The translations under genes and the position numbers were made by a program. The notes below the pieces were generated by a model. The model made no database searches. It was not told where the DNA came from and was given only the letters and a program-made list of their open reading frames with translations. From an uncultured Muribaculaceae bacterium (GTDB taxonomy: Bacteria; Bacteroidota; Bacteroidia; Bacteroidales; Muribaculaceae), in the NCBI GenBank assembly GCA_947632485.1, contig CANRPJ010000004.1, positions 83,273 through 147,272 on the forward strand: 64,000 bases of DNA. The letters are read 5' to 3'. Positions 51,355 through 61,496 of this stretch are shown here, piece after piece; position 1 is the first letter of the stretch; each line of letters opens with the position of its first letter.

Positions 51355-52800
51355 ATGACTGAACTGAGACAGCAAGTCATAAGCGCCACTAAATGGTCAA
51401 CACTCACAGAGGTTATAGCAAAGCTTGTTACCCCAATTACGTCTATCGTATTAGCTCGCTTGCTAACACCTGATGACTTCGGTATAATGGTGACCGCAAT
51501 AATGGTCATTAGTTTTGCTGAAATATTTACTGATGCAGGATTTCAAAAATATATTATTCAACAGCCCTTCGAAAACGAGTTAGATCTCTATCGTGCTACT
51601 AACGTGGCATTTTTGTCAAATTTAATTCTATCAATCACAATATGGGTTATTATTATTATATTTTGCCAACCTATTGCAGAATTGGTTGGTAATAAGGGTC
51701 ACGGAGATGTTATAGCAATTTCTTGTGTATGTATTCCGCTTAGTTCATTTTCAAGTATTCAAATGTCTCTTTTTAAGCGGGCACTAAATTTCAAATTACT
51801 ATTTTGGGCTAAGTCAATCGGCATTTTAGTACCAATAGTTGCAACAATACCAATAGCATTTGTAACTCGTAGCTATTGGGCACTAATTATTGGTATGATA
51901 GCTCAACAATTATCAAACGCTATTATTTTAACCGCTAAATCTCCCTGGAAACCCTACTTATGGTATAGTTGGTTTAATTTCAAACAGATGTTTTCTTTTA
52001 GTGCTTGGTCAATGCTTGAAGCACTTAGCATTTGGCTAACAGGTTATTGTGACGTGTTTATTATTAGCACGGTTCTCAATGACTACTATTTAGGAATATA
52101 CAGAACTTCCATAACAACCGTAGGCCAAATCTTAGGTATTATAACCACCGCTACTACATCGGTCTTATTTAGCTCCCTATCTAAAGCGCAAAATGATGAA
52201 AATCAGTTTGCAAAAATTCTCTTCAAATTTCAAAAAACAGTTGGCCTTGTTCTTTTACCTTTATCAATTGGTATATTCGTTTTCAGGTCCTTAATTACAG
52301 ATATACTTTTAGGATCGCAATGGCAAGAGGCAACTTGGTTTATTGGAATTTGGGGACTTTCAAGTGGAATAACAATATTATTATCTCATTATTGCAGCGA
52401 AGTATTACGTGCCAAAGGCAAACCAAAATTATCTACTTTATCTCAGGTCATTAATATCTTTATCTTAATACCTCTTATTCTTTATGCTGTGCATCAGCCA
52501 TTTAACGTACTCTGCGACATAAAGGCAGCCTCAAGGGTTTTCTTAATAATTTCTACACTTATTATTACGTACTTATATGTAAAAATATCACCATGGAAAA
52601 TGATTTCGAATATTAAACTTCCTCTTCTGTCAGCCATTATAATGGGAGTAATAGGCTATTTTCTCACTATTAGCTATACAGGAGTAATTGCTTACATATT
52701 GGAAATTGCTCTTTGTAGTCTTACATATATTTTACTCATTATTCTGTTTCCGTCTACCAGAGGAGAATTAAAAAATTTAAGAAAATTTATTTTCAAATGA
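51355..52800 (+). CDS. Oligosaccharide flippase (Wzx), operon P
   Basis: 481-residue polytopic flippase of the PST family that exports lipid-linked repeat units. N-terminal signature: KWSTLTEVIAKLVTPITSIV then LARLLTPDDFGIMVTAIMVI, with GFQKYIIQQPFENELDLYRA close behind, then 12-14 hydrophobic helices. It is a distant homolog of the operon-M flippase. Very AT-rich, unlike the core genome. The end overlaps the CapA-like gene by 4 nt (ATGA), so translation is coupled. Confidence 0.9.
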   Translation: MTELRQQVISATKWSTLTEVIAKLVTPITSIVLARLLTPDDFGIMVTAIMVISFAEIFTDAGFQKYIIQQPFENELDLYRATNVAFLSNLILSITIWVIIIIFCQPIAELVGNKGHGDVIAISCVCIPLSSFSSIQMSLFKRALNFKLLFWAKSIGILVPIVATIPIAFVTRSYWALIIGMIAQQLSNAIILTAKSPWKPYLWYSWFNFKQMFSFSAWSMLEALSIWLTGYCDVFIISTVLNDYYLGIYRTSITTVGQILGIITTATTSVLFSSLSKAQNDENQFAKILFKFQKTVGLVLLPLSIGIFVFRSLITDILLGSQWQEATWFIGIWGLSSGITILLSHYCSEVLRAKGKPKLSTLSQVINIFILIPLILYAVHQPFNVLCDIKAASRVFLIISTLIITYLYVKISPWKMISNIKLPLLSAIIMGVIGYFLTISYTGVIAYILEIALCSLTYILLIILFPSTRGELKNLRKFIFK

Positions 52801-53918
52801 ACATTATAATTGCAGGTGACTACTACCCACAGGGGCTTTTTAATTGGGATCCAGAAATCGAATCAATAGTAAAGTCATCAGATTACTCTATTATTAATTT
52901 CGAATCTCCAATAATTAGCAATGGTAGCACACCAATTATAAAATTTGGTCCCAATCTTCACTCTACAACGGACTCCATTGATTCACTACAAAGATTAGGA
53001 TTTTCATGTGTTACGTTAGCTAATAATCACATAATGGACTTTGGCTCAGATTCTTTACTTAATACAATTGAGATACTAAATGAGCGAAAGGTTGACTACG
53101 TGGGAGCAGGAGAAAGTAGTAAAAATGCAGCGAAGCCTATTATAAAGCAACTTGGTAACAAAAAGATTGGTATTATAAATTGTTGTGAACATGAATTTTC
53201 CGTAACCGATAGAGAGAGTCCAGGTGCAAATCCATTAGACCCAATTTCACAATACAATTCCATAAAGGCTATTAAAAATAGCACTGACTATATTATCGTA
53301 ATAGTTCATGGAGGACCAGAAGGATTTCAGCTGCCTTCGACAAGAATGCAAGATAATTATAGGTTTCTTATTGATGCCGGTGCTAACATAGTCATAAACC
53401 ACCATCAACACTGTTACAGTGGTTATGAAAACTATAATAACGGACTTATTTTCTATGGATTAGGCAACTTTTTCTTTCCAAAAACCTCTGTTGTTAATAC
53501 TTCATTATGGGAAGAGGGGATTTTTCTAAAGTTACATTTTGAAAACTCAAAAATACATTATCATATCTATCCCTATAAACAAGACTCGCTACAAAGGCGA
53601 ATCGAATTAATGGACGAAAAAGGAATCCAAAACTTTAATAATCGAATTGCATACTTAAATTCTATAATAAAAGATAGGGATAGGTTAGAGAAGGAAAATC
53701 GCCTATGGAGATTAGAAACTGAAACCCAATATAAGAGCAGCCTTTCTCCATACAACAACAGATATCTAACAAAACTTTGGCTTAAGAAATGGCTCCCATG
53801 CAATATAGGCAGGATTAGGCTAACAAAACTCATAAATTTTATAGAATGCGAATCTCATAGAGAAAGATATATATCTTATCTAAAGAATCTATTAAAAGAA
53901 GAGAACTCTATAAATTAA
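52797..53918 (+). CDS. CapA-like metallophosphatase-fold protein (operon P)
   Basis: 373-residue protein of the PGA_cap/CapA family, related to the CapA proteins of poly-gamma-glutamate capsules and to calcineurin-like phosphoesterases. Metal-binding motifs are the early IIIAGDYYPQ, INFESPIIS, VTLANNHIMDFGSDSL, IVIVHGGPEGFQLPS and VINHHQHCYSGYENY in family order. No signal peptide is seen, so it would work in the cytosol here. In capsule clusters its role is undefined. Alternatives are a phosphatase on lipid-linked sugars or an anchoring factor. Confidence 0.86.
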   Translation: MNIIIAGDYYPQGLFNWDPEIESIVKSSDYSIINFESPIISNGSTPIIKFGPNLHSTTDSIDSLQRLGFSCVTLANNHIMDFGSDSLLNTIEILNERKVDYVGAGESSKNAAKPIIKQLGNKKIGIINCCEHEFSVTDRESPGANPLDPISQYNSIKAIKNSTDYIIVIVHGGPEGFQLPSTRMQDNYRFLIDAGANIVINHHQHCYSGYENYNNGLIFYGLGNFFFPKTSVVNTSLWEEGIFLKLHFENSKIHYHIYPYKQDSLQRRIELMDEKGIQNFNNRIAYLNSIIKDRDRLEKENRLWRLETETQYKSSLSPYNNRYLTKLWLKKWLPCNIGRIRLTKLINFIECESHRERYISYLKNLLKEENSIN

Positions 53919-53987
53919 TCAAAATTAAAGAATTACATCAATGGTGACTATAAATATTAAAAGTCATAGATTATTTGTATAGCAACA

Positions 53988-54758
53988 ATGACAACGTTAA
54001 ACAAAATAGTAATATATACGAGCTTAACCGGAGGTTACGATAATCTACCGGAATATAAAGCAATCGACAAAGAATGTTCTTACATTTGCTTTTCAAATGA
54101 TTATCCGGCTAACAGTAAAATTGGAAATTGGACAATCAAACCAATCCCTATGATTAGTAATGATTTAATTCGAACCTCTAGATATGCTAAACTCCAACCT
54201 CATAAATTATTAAGCGATTATGATTATTCAGTTTGGCTTGACTCTAATTTGATTATTTCAGATAAATGCTTCTATGATCACATAAAACAAACAATTTCTA
54301 CTCATAACAATGGGTGGCTTGGAATCCGTCATCCAAATTGCGATTGTATCTATGAAGAAGCAGAACGATGTGTAAGTCTACGAAGAGAGAGATTCATTAG
54401 TATATATCCATTAATTAGAAAATTAAAACGAGAAAAATATCCTCGGCATAACGGATTATTCGAAAATAATCTAATACTAAGAGCACATAATAATAAGCAA
54501 ATAGCTCATTTATGCGATAGCTGGTGGGAAATTTATAATCATTATTGTAAACGTGATCAACTAAGTCTCTTTTATATCTTTTGGAAATCAAATTTTACAC
54601 CAGAACTATTATATCACAACGGCCTTTCGACATATAACATTCCAGGAATAGAAAGGCTAAAGCATAAAAGAATTCATAAAAACAAATTCTCTCTTATAGA
54701 TAATTTACTAAAGAAGAGAAATAAACTTTTTATAAAGCTCATTCACCCTTTTAGTTAG
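53988..54758 (+). CDS. DUF616/TOD1-like glycosyltransferase domain protein (operon P)
   Basis: 256-residue protein of the glycosyltransferase-like group defined by DUF616. Its start, KIVIYTSLTGGYDNLPEY, and DYDYSVWLDSNLIISDKCFY (a DxD-like site) match this family. HNGLFENNLILRAHNNKQI and WWEIYNHYCKRDQLSLFYI close the domain. Such proteins probably add a sugar to the growing repeat unit; no biochemistry is known to me for the bacterial members. It is AT-rich and lies 1 nt upstream of the polymerase gene. Confidence 0.82.
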   Translation: MTTLNKIVIYTSLTGGYDNLPEYKAIDKECSYICFSNDYPANSKIGNWTIKPIPMISNDLIRTSRYAKLQPHKLLSDYDYSVWLDSNLIISDKCFYDHIKQTISTHNNGWLGIRHPNCDCIYEEAERCVSLRRERFISIYPLIRKLKREKYPRHNGLFENNLILRAHNNKQIAHLCDSWWEIYNHYCKRDQLSLFYIFWKSNFTPELLYHNGLSTYNIPGIERLKHKRIHKNKFSLIDNLLKKRNKLFIKLIHPFS

Positions 54759-54759
54759 A

Positions 54760-55875
54760 ATGGCTATATATTTATTAGTATACTCAATAACCCTACTATG
54801 TTTTATATCAAAGAAAAAGATATTACAAAATGTAGGATTTATAGTTTTATGTTTATTTACAGTTCTTAGATACGACGTCGGTAATGATTATGACAACTAC
54901 TTCTACGGTATTGAATCTACTGCAAATAGCTTCAGAGAACATCATTACCTTGACGCAATAATTCATTGTAGGGATCTTGCTTCGATCATAATAATATTTC
55001 TTTGTCAATACTTTCCAAAACCCCAACTTTTTGTAATCGGCATCTATGGGGTATTAAGTTTAATTCTCTTTCGGAAATCACTATTTCTATTACCCGGAGA
55101 AAAAAACTTAAACCTATTCTGGGGTTTCTTAGGCATTTATCTTCTAACAATATATCCCTATTCGTTGAATGCGATAAGGCAATCTGTATCCATTGGCGCC
55201 TTTTGCGTATCAATAAAATACATACAAAAAGCAAACATAAAAAGATATCTTAGTCTTATACTAATAGCATTTGCCTTCCATACCTCTGCAATCATATTAT
55301 TTCCACTTTACCTAATCAGAAAGTTCAAAATTGGTATTATATTAAAGAGTGTAGTACTTATCATCTTAACTTTGGGAGCTTTTACTGGTTCTTGGAGTCC
55401 CCTCTTTGAGAAAATAAAATACTTCTCCGTATTTTATGAAGGAATGTCTGATACCTATCTAAATGCTGTAGAAATGAACTCCGGCCTAGGGTTCCTCTTA
55501 AAAGTAATATTATATTTCTCGATAATTTTAGTATGTCAAAAGAAATTCCCAATTATTAGCAACATAATATTCATAAGCCTTTGTTTATACTTGTTTTCTT
55601 CATCGGTAGCAATTTTCGAAAGAATAGCATTCTATCTCATGTTCGTATCATATTTAGCTATTCCACTTATAATGGAAAGAAGAAACATAAGCACACAAAT
55701 TATATTTCAAAAATATTTCATTTCTCTTACATTATTAATATACGGTGGTTATGAGACGTACAAAGGGGCTTATGGTATATTACCCTATAAAACAATTTTT
55801 TCGCGAGAAATTGAATATCATAATTTCAAAATAAGAGATTATAGAAATAGTATCAACATCCATTTAGGAAGATAA
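54760..55875 (+). CDS. EpsG-like polysaccharide polymerase (Wzy), operon P
   Basis: 371-residue integral membrane protein with about ten helices. RYDVGNDYDNYFYG near residue 45 and the surrounding pattern are typical of EpsG-family polymerases, as is IYPYSLNAIRQSVSIGAFC. It would join repeat units at the outer face of the inner membrane. Low conservation makes the call depend on topology and the GNDYDNY motif, which parallels GIDTQRY in operon M. It follows the DUF616 gene by 1 nt and precedes a family 2 glycosyltransferase by 7 nt. GC content is very low. Confidence 0.82.
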   Translation: MAIYLLVYSITLLCFISKKKILQNVGFIVLCLFTVLRYDVGNDYDNYFYGIESTANSFREHHYLDAIIHCRDLASIIIIFLCQYFPKPQLFVIGIYGVLSLILFRKSLFLLPGEKNLNLFWGFLGIYLLTIYPYSLNAIRQSVSIGAFCVSIKYIQKANIKRYLSLILIAFAFHTSAIILFPLYLIRKFKIGIILKSVVLIILTLGAFTGSWSPLFEKIKYFSVFYEGMSDTYLNAVEMNSGLGFLLKVILYFSIILVCQKKFPIISNIIFISLCLYLFSSSVAIFERIAFYLMFVSYLAIPLIMERRNISTQIIFQKYFISLTLLIYGGYETYKGAYGILPYKTIFSREIEYHNFKIRDYRNSINIHLGR

Positions 55876-55882
55876 ATTTAAT

Positions 55883-56758
55883 ATGATAGTAGATGTATTA
55901 CTAGCAACATACAATGGAGAGCAATTCATTGAGAATCAGATACTCTCTATACTAATGCAAACTAATGACGAATGGAGACTATTAGTGCACGATGATGGCT
56001 CTACTGATAAGACATTGGAAATAATAAAAAAATTCGAATCGGTAGATTCAAGAATAATATTAATAGACGATGGTATCACTGGTTTAGGCCCAGCAGGAAA
56101 TTTCATGCATCTACTGAAATATGCGACTTCAGACTTTATTTGTTTTTGTGATCAGGATGATATCTGGTTAGAGAATAAAATTCAAAAACAATTAGAAGCA
56201 ATACTCCGTAAAGATAATTCCAAACCACAAGTAGTGTTTTGTAACAAATACATTTGGGAAAAGGGGGAAATTAGAAAATATCCACTTCGGAAATATTACA
56301 GGTTCTCTGAGATTCTTTTTCAAAATGGTGGTGCACAAGGCTGTTGTGCAATATTTAATAAAGAGTTGCTCACACGTATGCAAAAGGAGTATGATTTTGT
56401 AGCAATGCATGATCATTTGTTGACTCTATGTGCGATTATGGAAAATGGTATCAACTACCAAAACGATAGACTAATACTTTACAGAAGGCACGCTAATAAC
56501 GTTACTCAAATTAAGAGAAGTTTTCTTGAGCGCATGAAGAAAAAAAGCCCCTTAATAGAACCAAAATACTATAGGGGCATTAAAGCATTTTATAAAACAA
56601 ATTCTGAATATATTGATCAAAAACAAAAAAGGGAAATTTACGACTATTTATATTTTCCCAAAGCTAATAAGTTATATCAGTTAACATCTATTCTAAAACA
56701 CGGATATTCAATATATAAAAGTAAGACTAGATTTCTATTAAAGTGGGTCATACATTAA
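55883..56758 (+). CDS. Glycosyltransferase family 2 (operon P)
   Basis: 291-residue inverting GT-A enzyme: VDVLLATYNGEQFIENQIL, VHDDGSTDKTLEIIKKF and FICFCDQDDIWLENKI contain the canonical nucleotide- and metal-binding positions. It closely parallels in layout the operon-M enzyme at 39820-40725. Near the C-terminus, ILYRRHANNVTQIKRSF is a recurrent motif of rhamnosyltransferase-like proteins. Donor and linkage are unknown. Confidence 0.9.
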   Translation: MIVDVLLATYNGEQFIENQILSILMQTNDEWRLLVHDDGSTDKTLEIIKKFESVDSRIILIDDGITGLGPAGNFMHLLKYATSDFICFCDQDDIWLENKIQKQLEAILRKDNSKPQVVFCNKYIWEKGEIRKYPLRKYYRFSEILFQNGGAQGCCAIFNKELLTRMQKEYDFVAMHDHLLTLCAIMENGINYQNDRLILYRRHANNVTQIKRSFLERMKKKSPLIEPKYYRGIKAFYKTNSEYIDQKQKREIYDYLYFPKANKLYQLTSILKHGYSIYKSKTRFLLKWVIH

Positions 56759-56823
56759 TATGTCTATATAGCATATTATAAATAATTAACAACTACAGGA
56801 TCACTAATAACACAATTGCACGT

Positions 56824-57885
56824 ATGAAAATTCTACATATAATCTCATCATTGGAAACTGGAGGAGCACAAAAATTATTATCCGAACTGGTTCCGGTCCA
56901 AATATCATTAGGTAACATTGTTGAAATCCTCGTCTACAAAAATTGTAAATCAAAAATAGAAGAAGATCTTATCAAATCAGGTGTTACCATTCACTCACTG
57001 CAAGTACAAAATATTAAGTCTCTGAACATTTTTGGAAAAATACGAAAATATATTTCACTATTCGATATCATTCACGTTCACTTATTTCCAACACTATACC
57101 AAGTAGCAATAGCAAATTTCAGAGGTAGAGATAAATTGATATATACAGAACACAGCACCTATAATAGAAGAAGGAAATATAAAGTTCTAAGATTCTTTGA
57201 AAAATTAATATATAATCGTTATGCTAAGATAATAGCAATTAGTCATAAAACAAAGGAAAACTTAGTAATCTGGTTGGGTATTAATGATCAAATAAATAAT
57301 AAAATAGGAGTAATTACCAATGGGATTAATCTCAAACTATTTTCATCAAATTCTGATATTCACGATGAGCGATTTATACTGATGGTTTCACGATTTACGG
57401 CCGCAAAGGATCAATCAACTCTAATTCGCGCGATTCCTTACATAAAAGATAAAAGAATAAAAATAAAATTTGCAGGAGAAGGACCGACTTTGGAAGCTTG
57501 CAAAAAATTGGTATCAGAATTAAGGCTTGAAGACAGATGCGTTTTTCTAGGAAATAGATCTGATATCCCCGACTTAGTTAAAGCATCGTATTTAGGAGTA
57601 CAATCCTCTCATTGGGAGGGCTTTGGACTTACAGCTGTTGAATTTATGGCTGCGAGAAAACCTATCATTGCTTCAGATGTAGAGGGATTAAGCCAGATAG
57701 TAGAAGGAGCTGGATTATTATTTCCGAAGGGTAATCATAAATCTCTAGCACAAAAAATTAATGATTTAATGATAGACACCGATAAATATGAACTCATCGC
57801 TAACAGATGTTTTGCCAAAGCAAAAGAGTTCGATATTATTCAAATGGCACAGAAATACAACAACTTATATAAAAGCATATTGTAA
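56824..57885 (+). CDS. Glycosyltransferase family 4 (operon P)
   Basis: 353-residue retaining transferase with two Rossmann-like domains. The N-terminal ILHIISSLETGGAQKLLSEL is a GT4 acceptor-domain motif. The C-terminal domain has ILMVSRFTAAKDQSTLIRA, KFAGEGPTLEACKKLV, and the E-x7-E motif in SSHWEGFGLTAVEFMA. It ends 2 nt before the next GT4 gene, so the two are almost certainly translated together and may add adjacent sugars. Confidence 0.9.
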   Translation: MKILHIISSLETGGAQKLLSELVPVQISLGNIVEILVYKNCKSKIEEDLIKSGVTIHSLQVQNIKSLNIFGKIRKYISLFDIIHVHLFPTLYQVAIANFRGRDKLIYTEHSTYNRRRKYKVLRFFEKLIYNRYAKIIAISHKTKENLVIWLGINDQINNKIGVITNGINLKLFSSNSDIHDERFILMVSRFTAAKDQSTLIRAIPYIKDKRIKIKFAGEGPTLEACKKLVSELRLEDRCVFLGNRSDIPDLVKASYLGVQSSHWEGFGLTAVEFMAARKPIIASDVEGLSQIVEGAGLLFPKGNHKSLAQKINDLMIDTDKYELIANRCFAKAKEFDIIQMAQKYNNLYKSIL

Positions 57886-57887
57886 TT

Positions 57888-59018
57888 ATGCCTAAAATAT
57901 TTATGGTCGTCAACGAAGATCGCTTTTTTCTTTCACACCGTAAACCGATAGCAATATCCGCAAAACAGGCAGGATTTGATGTCGTAATTGTTGCCAAAGA
58001 CACCGGACAAAGAAAAATCGTTGAAAATATGGGTTTTGGATTCATTGACCTACCAATTGAACCAACTGGTATGAATCCAATAAAGGAAACTCGGACACTG
58101 ATTTTCTTGTGTAATATCTATAAAAAAGAAAAACCTGACATAGTTCACCATGTAGGTCTAAAAAATATTCTTTGGGGTGGTTTAGCTGCAAAAATTACAA
58201 AAATTAAAGGAGTCGTAAATGCAGTAAGTGGCCTTGGAGGACTATTCAATGGTAATAGACTATCATTTACAACCAAAATGATTTTATGGATAATAGGAGA
58301 AGCAAATAATCGGAAAGGAGTAAGAGTTATTTTCCAAAATAACGATGATATAAACATATGTAAAAAAGAATCTGCTGTAAAACAAGAGCAAATTAGATAT
58401 ACTAAAGGCTCAGGTATAGACTTAAATGAATATCACTATATACCGGAATTAAAATCCGACAGAATACAGATAATTTTTACTGGCCGAATGGTAAAGGAGA
58501 AAGGAGTAGAAGATTTAATATCAGCTGCTGAAATCCTTAAGAAGGAGTACTCTAATCAGGTTAGATTCATCTTGTGTGGGCGACTAGTTCCAAATAAGAC
58601 AGGTATTAGCAAAGATTATCTAGAACAACATTGCGATGGAAATTACATTTGTTGGTTAGGAGAAAGAAATGACATAAAATCCCTATTAGAACAAAGTCAT
58701 ATTATGGCCTTTCCATCATATTACCGAGAGGGAGTACCAAAATCATTAATCGAAGCATCAGCTATTGGAAGACCCATTGTAACGTGCGAATCTGTAGGTT
58801 GTAAAGATGTAGTTGATGACTGGAAAAACGGCTTTCTGGTTCCCCCACAAAATCCTCAAAAACTTGCATTAGCACTAAAACGTTTAATCGAGAATAAGAA
58901 CTTAAGATGTCAAATGGGGAAAGAAGCCAGAAAAAAAGCAGAAAAAGATTTTTCGATATCTAACGTCATCCAAACACATCTTAATATATATTTTGAATTA
59001 GTTAAAATTGATATATGA
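57888..59018 (+). CDS. Glycosyltransferase family 4 (operon P)
   Basis: 376-residue GT4 enzyme. The N-terminal MPKIFMVVNEDRFFLSHRKP and DIVHHVGLKNILWGGLAAK, plus AVSGLGGLFNG, are typical of the PglA/WbpJ-like branch that adds hexosamine or uronic acid to lipid-linked acceptors. The C-terminal domain has IIFTGRMVKEKGVEDLISAA and the E-x7-E motif within PSYYREGVPKSLIEASA. Its end overlaps the following epimerase by 4 nt (ATGA). The branch assignment is an impression and not proven. Confidence 0.89.
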   Translation: MPKIFMVVNEDRFFLSHRKPIAISAKQAGFDVVIVAKDTGQRKIVENMGFGFIDLPIEPTGMNPIKETRTLIFLCNIYKKEKPDIVHHVGLKNILWGGLAAKITKIKGVVNAVSGLGGLFNGNRLSFTTKMILWIIGEANNRKGVRVIFQNNDDINICKKESAVKQEQIRYTKGSGIDLNEYHYIPELKSDRIQIIFTGRMVKEKGVEDLISAAEILKKEYSNQVRFILCGRLVPNKTGISKDYLEQHCDGNYICWLGERNDIKSLLEQSHIMAFPSYYREGVPKSLIEASAIGRPIVTCESVGCKDVVDDWKNGFLVPPQNPQKLALALKRLIENKNLRCQMGKEARKKAEKDFSISNVIQTHLNIYFELVKIDI

Positions 59019-60079
59019 AAATACTGGTTACTGGAGCTGCCGGATTCATTGGTTCTGCAGTTGTTAAACGGCTTGTGGAGAAAGGAGACCATGTTGTTGG
59101 TCTTGATAACATCAATGACTATTATGAACAGAGTCTGAAACTTGATCGACTTAAAGAATGTGGCATATACGCAACCGATGATCCCCTACAATTTCCTTGG
59201 TATAAGTTTATCGATTCGGTAAAGTATAGTAGCTATCGCTTTATCCGTATGAATCTTGAAGATACCAAGGCAATTACTATGTTAATGGCTAATGAGGAAT
59301 TTGACGTAGTGGTAAATCTCGGTGCTCAGGCGGGAGTACGCTATTCAATCTCTAATCCGCACGCTTATATTGAAAGTAATATTGATGGATTTATCAATAT
59401 TCTGGAAGGTTGCCGCAACTATAAGGTAAAACATCTTGTTTACGCCTCCTCTTCAAGCGTATACGGCTTAAATGGCAAGGTACCGTTTTCTGAGCATGAC
59501 GGAATAGCTCACCCCGTGAGTCTTTATGCAGCCACTAAAAAGAGTAATGAACTTATGGCTCACGCATATTCCAAACTATATGGCCTCCCTACCACCGGAC
59601 TTAGATTCTTCACTGTTTACGGCCCCTGGGGACGCCCGGATATGTCTCCTTTCCTTTTTATGGACGCTATTTTACATGATAGACCCTTAAGAGTGTTTAA
59701 TAACGGTGATATGCTCCGGGACTTCACTTATATTGATGATATTGTGGAGGGAATTGTAAGAATTATAGACGTAACTCCACGCAGTAACCCCAATTGGAAT
59801 GAAACGACACCTGATCCGGCCACATCTCCAGCCCCTTACCGGATTTACAATATAGGCAATCAGCAACCTACAAAACTTATGGATTATATCCAGTGTATTG
59901 AGACAGCAATTGGACGGGAAGCGAAGAAAGAATATCTGCCTATGCAACCAGGAGATGTATATCAAACTTATGCAGACTCATCGGCCTTAGCTGAGGCCAC
60001 TGGATTCAAACCGAATACAGAGCTACAGGAAGGTATAAATCGTACAGTAAATTGGTTTAAGGATTACTATAATCTCTAA
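59015..60079 (+). CDS. UDP-glucuronate 4-epimerase
   Basis: 354-residue extended SDR of the CapI/LspL type that converts UDP-glucuronate to UDP-galacturonate. The N-terminal loop is ILVTGAAGFIGSAVVKRLVE followed by GLDNINDYYEQSLKLDRL, the latter characteristic of this enzyme. NLGAQAGVRYSISNPHAY and SLYAATKKSNELMAHAYSKL give the catalytic Tyr-Lys. The next gene, a UDP-glucose dehydrogenase, makes its substrate, so the two together supply an acidic sugar. GC content rises here compared with the glycosyltransferase genes. Confidence 0.92.
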   Translation: MKILVTGAAGFIGSAVVKRLVEKGDHVVGLDNINDYYEQSLKLDRLKECGIYATDDPLQFPWYKFIDSVKYSSYRFIRMNLEDTKAITMLMANEEFDVVVNLGAQAGVRYSISNPHAYIESNIDGFINILEGCRNYKVKHLVYASSSSVYGLNGKVPFSEHDGIAHPVSLYAATKKSNELMAHAYSKLYGLPTTGLRFFTVYGPWGRPDMSPFLFMDAILHDRPLRVFNNGDMLRDFTYIDDIVEGIVRIIDVTPRSNPNWNETTPDPATSPAPYRIYNIGNQQPTKLMDYIQCIETAIGREAKKEYLPMQPGDVYQTYADSSALAEATGFKPNTELQEGINRTVNWFKDYYNL

Positions 60080-60092
60080 AGCTTAGGCATTT

Positions 60093-61409
60093 ATGAAAAA
60101 GTATAATATTGCGGTAGCGGGTACTGGCTACGTGGGATTGTCGATTGCTACGCTATTGGCACAGTATAACCATGTAACGGCGGTTGATGTGGTGCCGGAA
60201 AAAGTTGAGTTGATTAACCGGAGGAAGTCGCCGATTCAAGATGAATATATAGAGAAATATCTCGCTGAAAAGGATCTTGATCTGACGGCGACTTTAGATG
60301 GCGCAGCTACTTACCGCGATGCCGATTTCGTAGTGATAGCCGCACCTACAAACTATGATCCGCAAACTCATTATTTTGATACCCACCATATTGAAGACGT
60401 AATCGATCTGGTACTTTCCGTGAACCCCTCTGCCGTAATGGTAATAAAGTCGACAATACCCGTCGGCTACTGTCGCAGTCTCTACGTGAAATACGCGGCA
60501 AAGGACTTTAAGGAGTTCAATCTGCTGTTTTTCCCTGAGTTCTTACGCGAATCGAAGGCGCTATATGATAATCTCTATCCATCGCGCATCATCGCTGGGA
60601 TTCCGAAAATAATTGACTATCCTGAGTTTAGTGATGAGAATGAGGCTATCCTGAAGGTGACGGATCTAACCCGAATAGACAGTGCCGCCAGAGTTTTTGC
60701 TGACTTGCTTGTGCAAGGAGCTTTGAAGACCGATATCGATGTGCTTTTCATGGGAATGAAAGAAGCAGAGGCCGTAAAACTATTTGCTAATACTTATCTG
60801 GCGCTTCGAGTGAGCTACTTCAACGAACTTGATACGTATGCGGAGCTAAAGGGACTCGATTCGCAGTCTATCATCGAGGGCATCGGACTCGATCCGCGTA
60901 TCGGTAAGCATTATAACAATCCATCATTCGGTTATGGAGGTTATTGCCTGCCAAAAGATACAAAGCAGCTTCTGGCGAATTATGCCGATGTGCCGCAAAA
61001 TATGATGTCGGCTATCGTAGAATCAAACCGTACGCGAAAAGACTTCATAGCCGACCGCGTGTTGCGGCTCGCCGGCTGGTACGACTATTCGGGGGTAAAC
61101 GATTATAACGGCCGCGAGGCAGCTCCATGCACGATCGGGGTGTACCGGCTGACAATGAAGTCGAACTCCGATAATTTCCGCCAGTCATCGATTCAAGGCG
61201 TAATGAAGCGTATCAAGGCAAAGGGAGCCGAGGTGATAATCTATGAGCCTACGCTTGAAAACGGTTCCACTTTCTTTGGGTCGCGAATAGTAAACGATCT
61301 CGATGAATTCAAGAGACTATCTCGCGCCATTATTGCGAACCGCTACGACGCAGCGCTCGACGATGTAGCAGACCGTGTCTATACTCGCGACATCTTTCGC
61401 CGCGACTGA
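60093..61409 (+). CDS. ugd: UDP-glucose 6-dehydrogenase
   Basis: 438-residue nucleotide-sugar dehydrogenase that oxidises UDP-glucose to UDP-glucuronate with two NAD+. The NAD loop is [19 protein letters not shown], with [12 protein letters not shown] in the middle and the catalytic Cys285 in [19 protein letters not shown]. The C-terminal domain contains [15 protein letters not shown], which binds UDP. The length is normal. It is the last gene of operon P and is followed by a strong terminator. Its higher GC than the operon's middle genes suggests a conserved end of a cassette whose middle is exchanged. Confidence 0.95.
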   Translation: MKKYNIAVAGTGYVGLSIATLLAQYNHVTAVDVVPEKVELINRRKSPIQDEYIEKYLAEKDLDLTATLDGAATYRDADFVVIAAPTNYDPQTHYFDTHHIEDVIDLVLSVNPSAVMVIKSTIPVGYCRSLYVKYAAKDFKEFNLLFFPEFLRESKALYDNLYPSRIIAGIPKIIDYPEFSDENEAILKVTDLTRIDSAARVFADLLVQGALKTDIDVLFMGMKEAEAVKLFANTYLALRVSYFNELDTYAELKGLDSQSIIEGIGLDPRIGKHYNNPSFGYGGYCLPKDTKQLLANYADVPQNMMSAIVESNRTRKDFIADRVLRLAGWYDYSGVNDYNGREAAPCTIGVYRLTMKSNSDNFRQSSIQGVMKRIKAKGAEVIIYEPTLENGSTFFGSRIVNDLDEFKRLSRAIIANRYDAALDDVADRVYTRDIFRRD

Positions 61410-61433
61410 CAAAGAATTTCAACTTTATAGGCG

Positions 61434-61470
61434 AATCCCGCAAGCGTAATGCCCGCGGGATTTTTCTTTT
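61434..61470 (+). terminator. Intrinsic terminator of operon P
   Basis: Stem AATCCCGC (61434-61441) and GCGGGATT (61455-61462), overlapping a T-rich tract TTTTTCTTTT (61461-61470). It lies 25 nt after the ugd stop. Confidence 0.85.
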
Positions 61471-61496
61471 CTTATAAACCTAAAGTATATCAGAAC

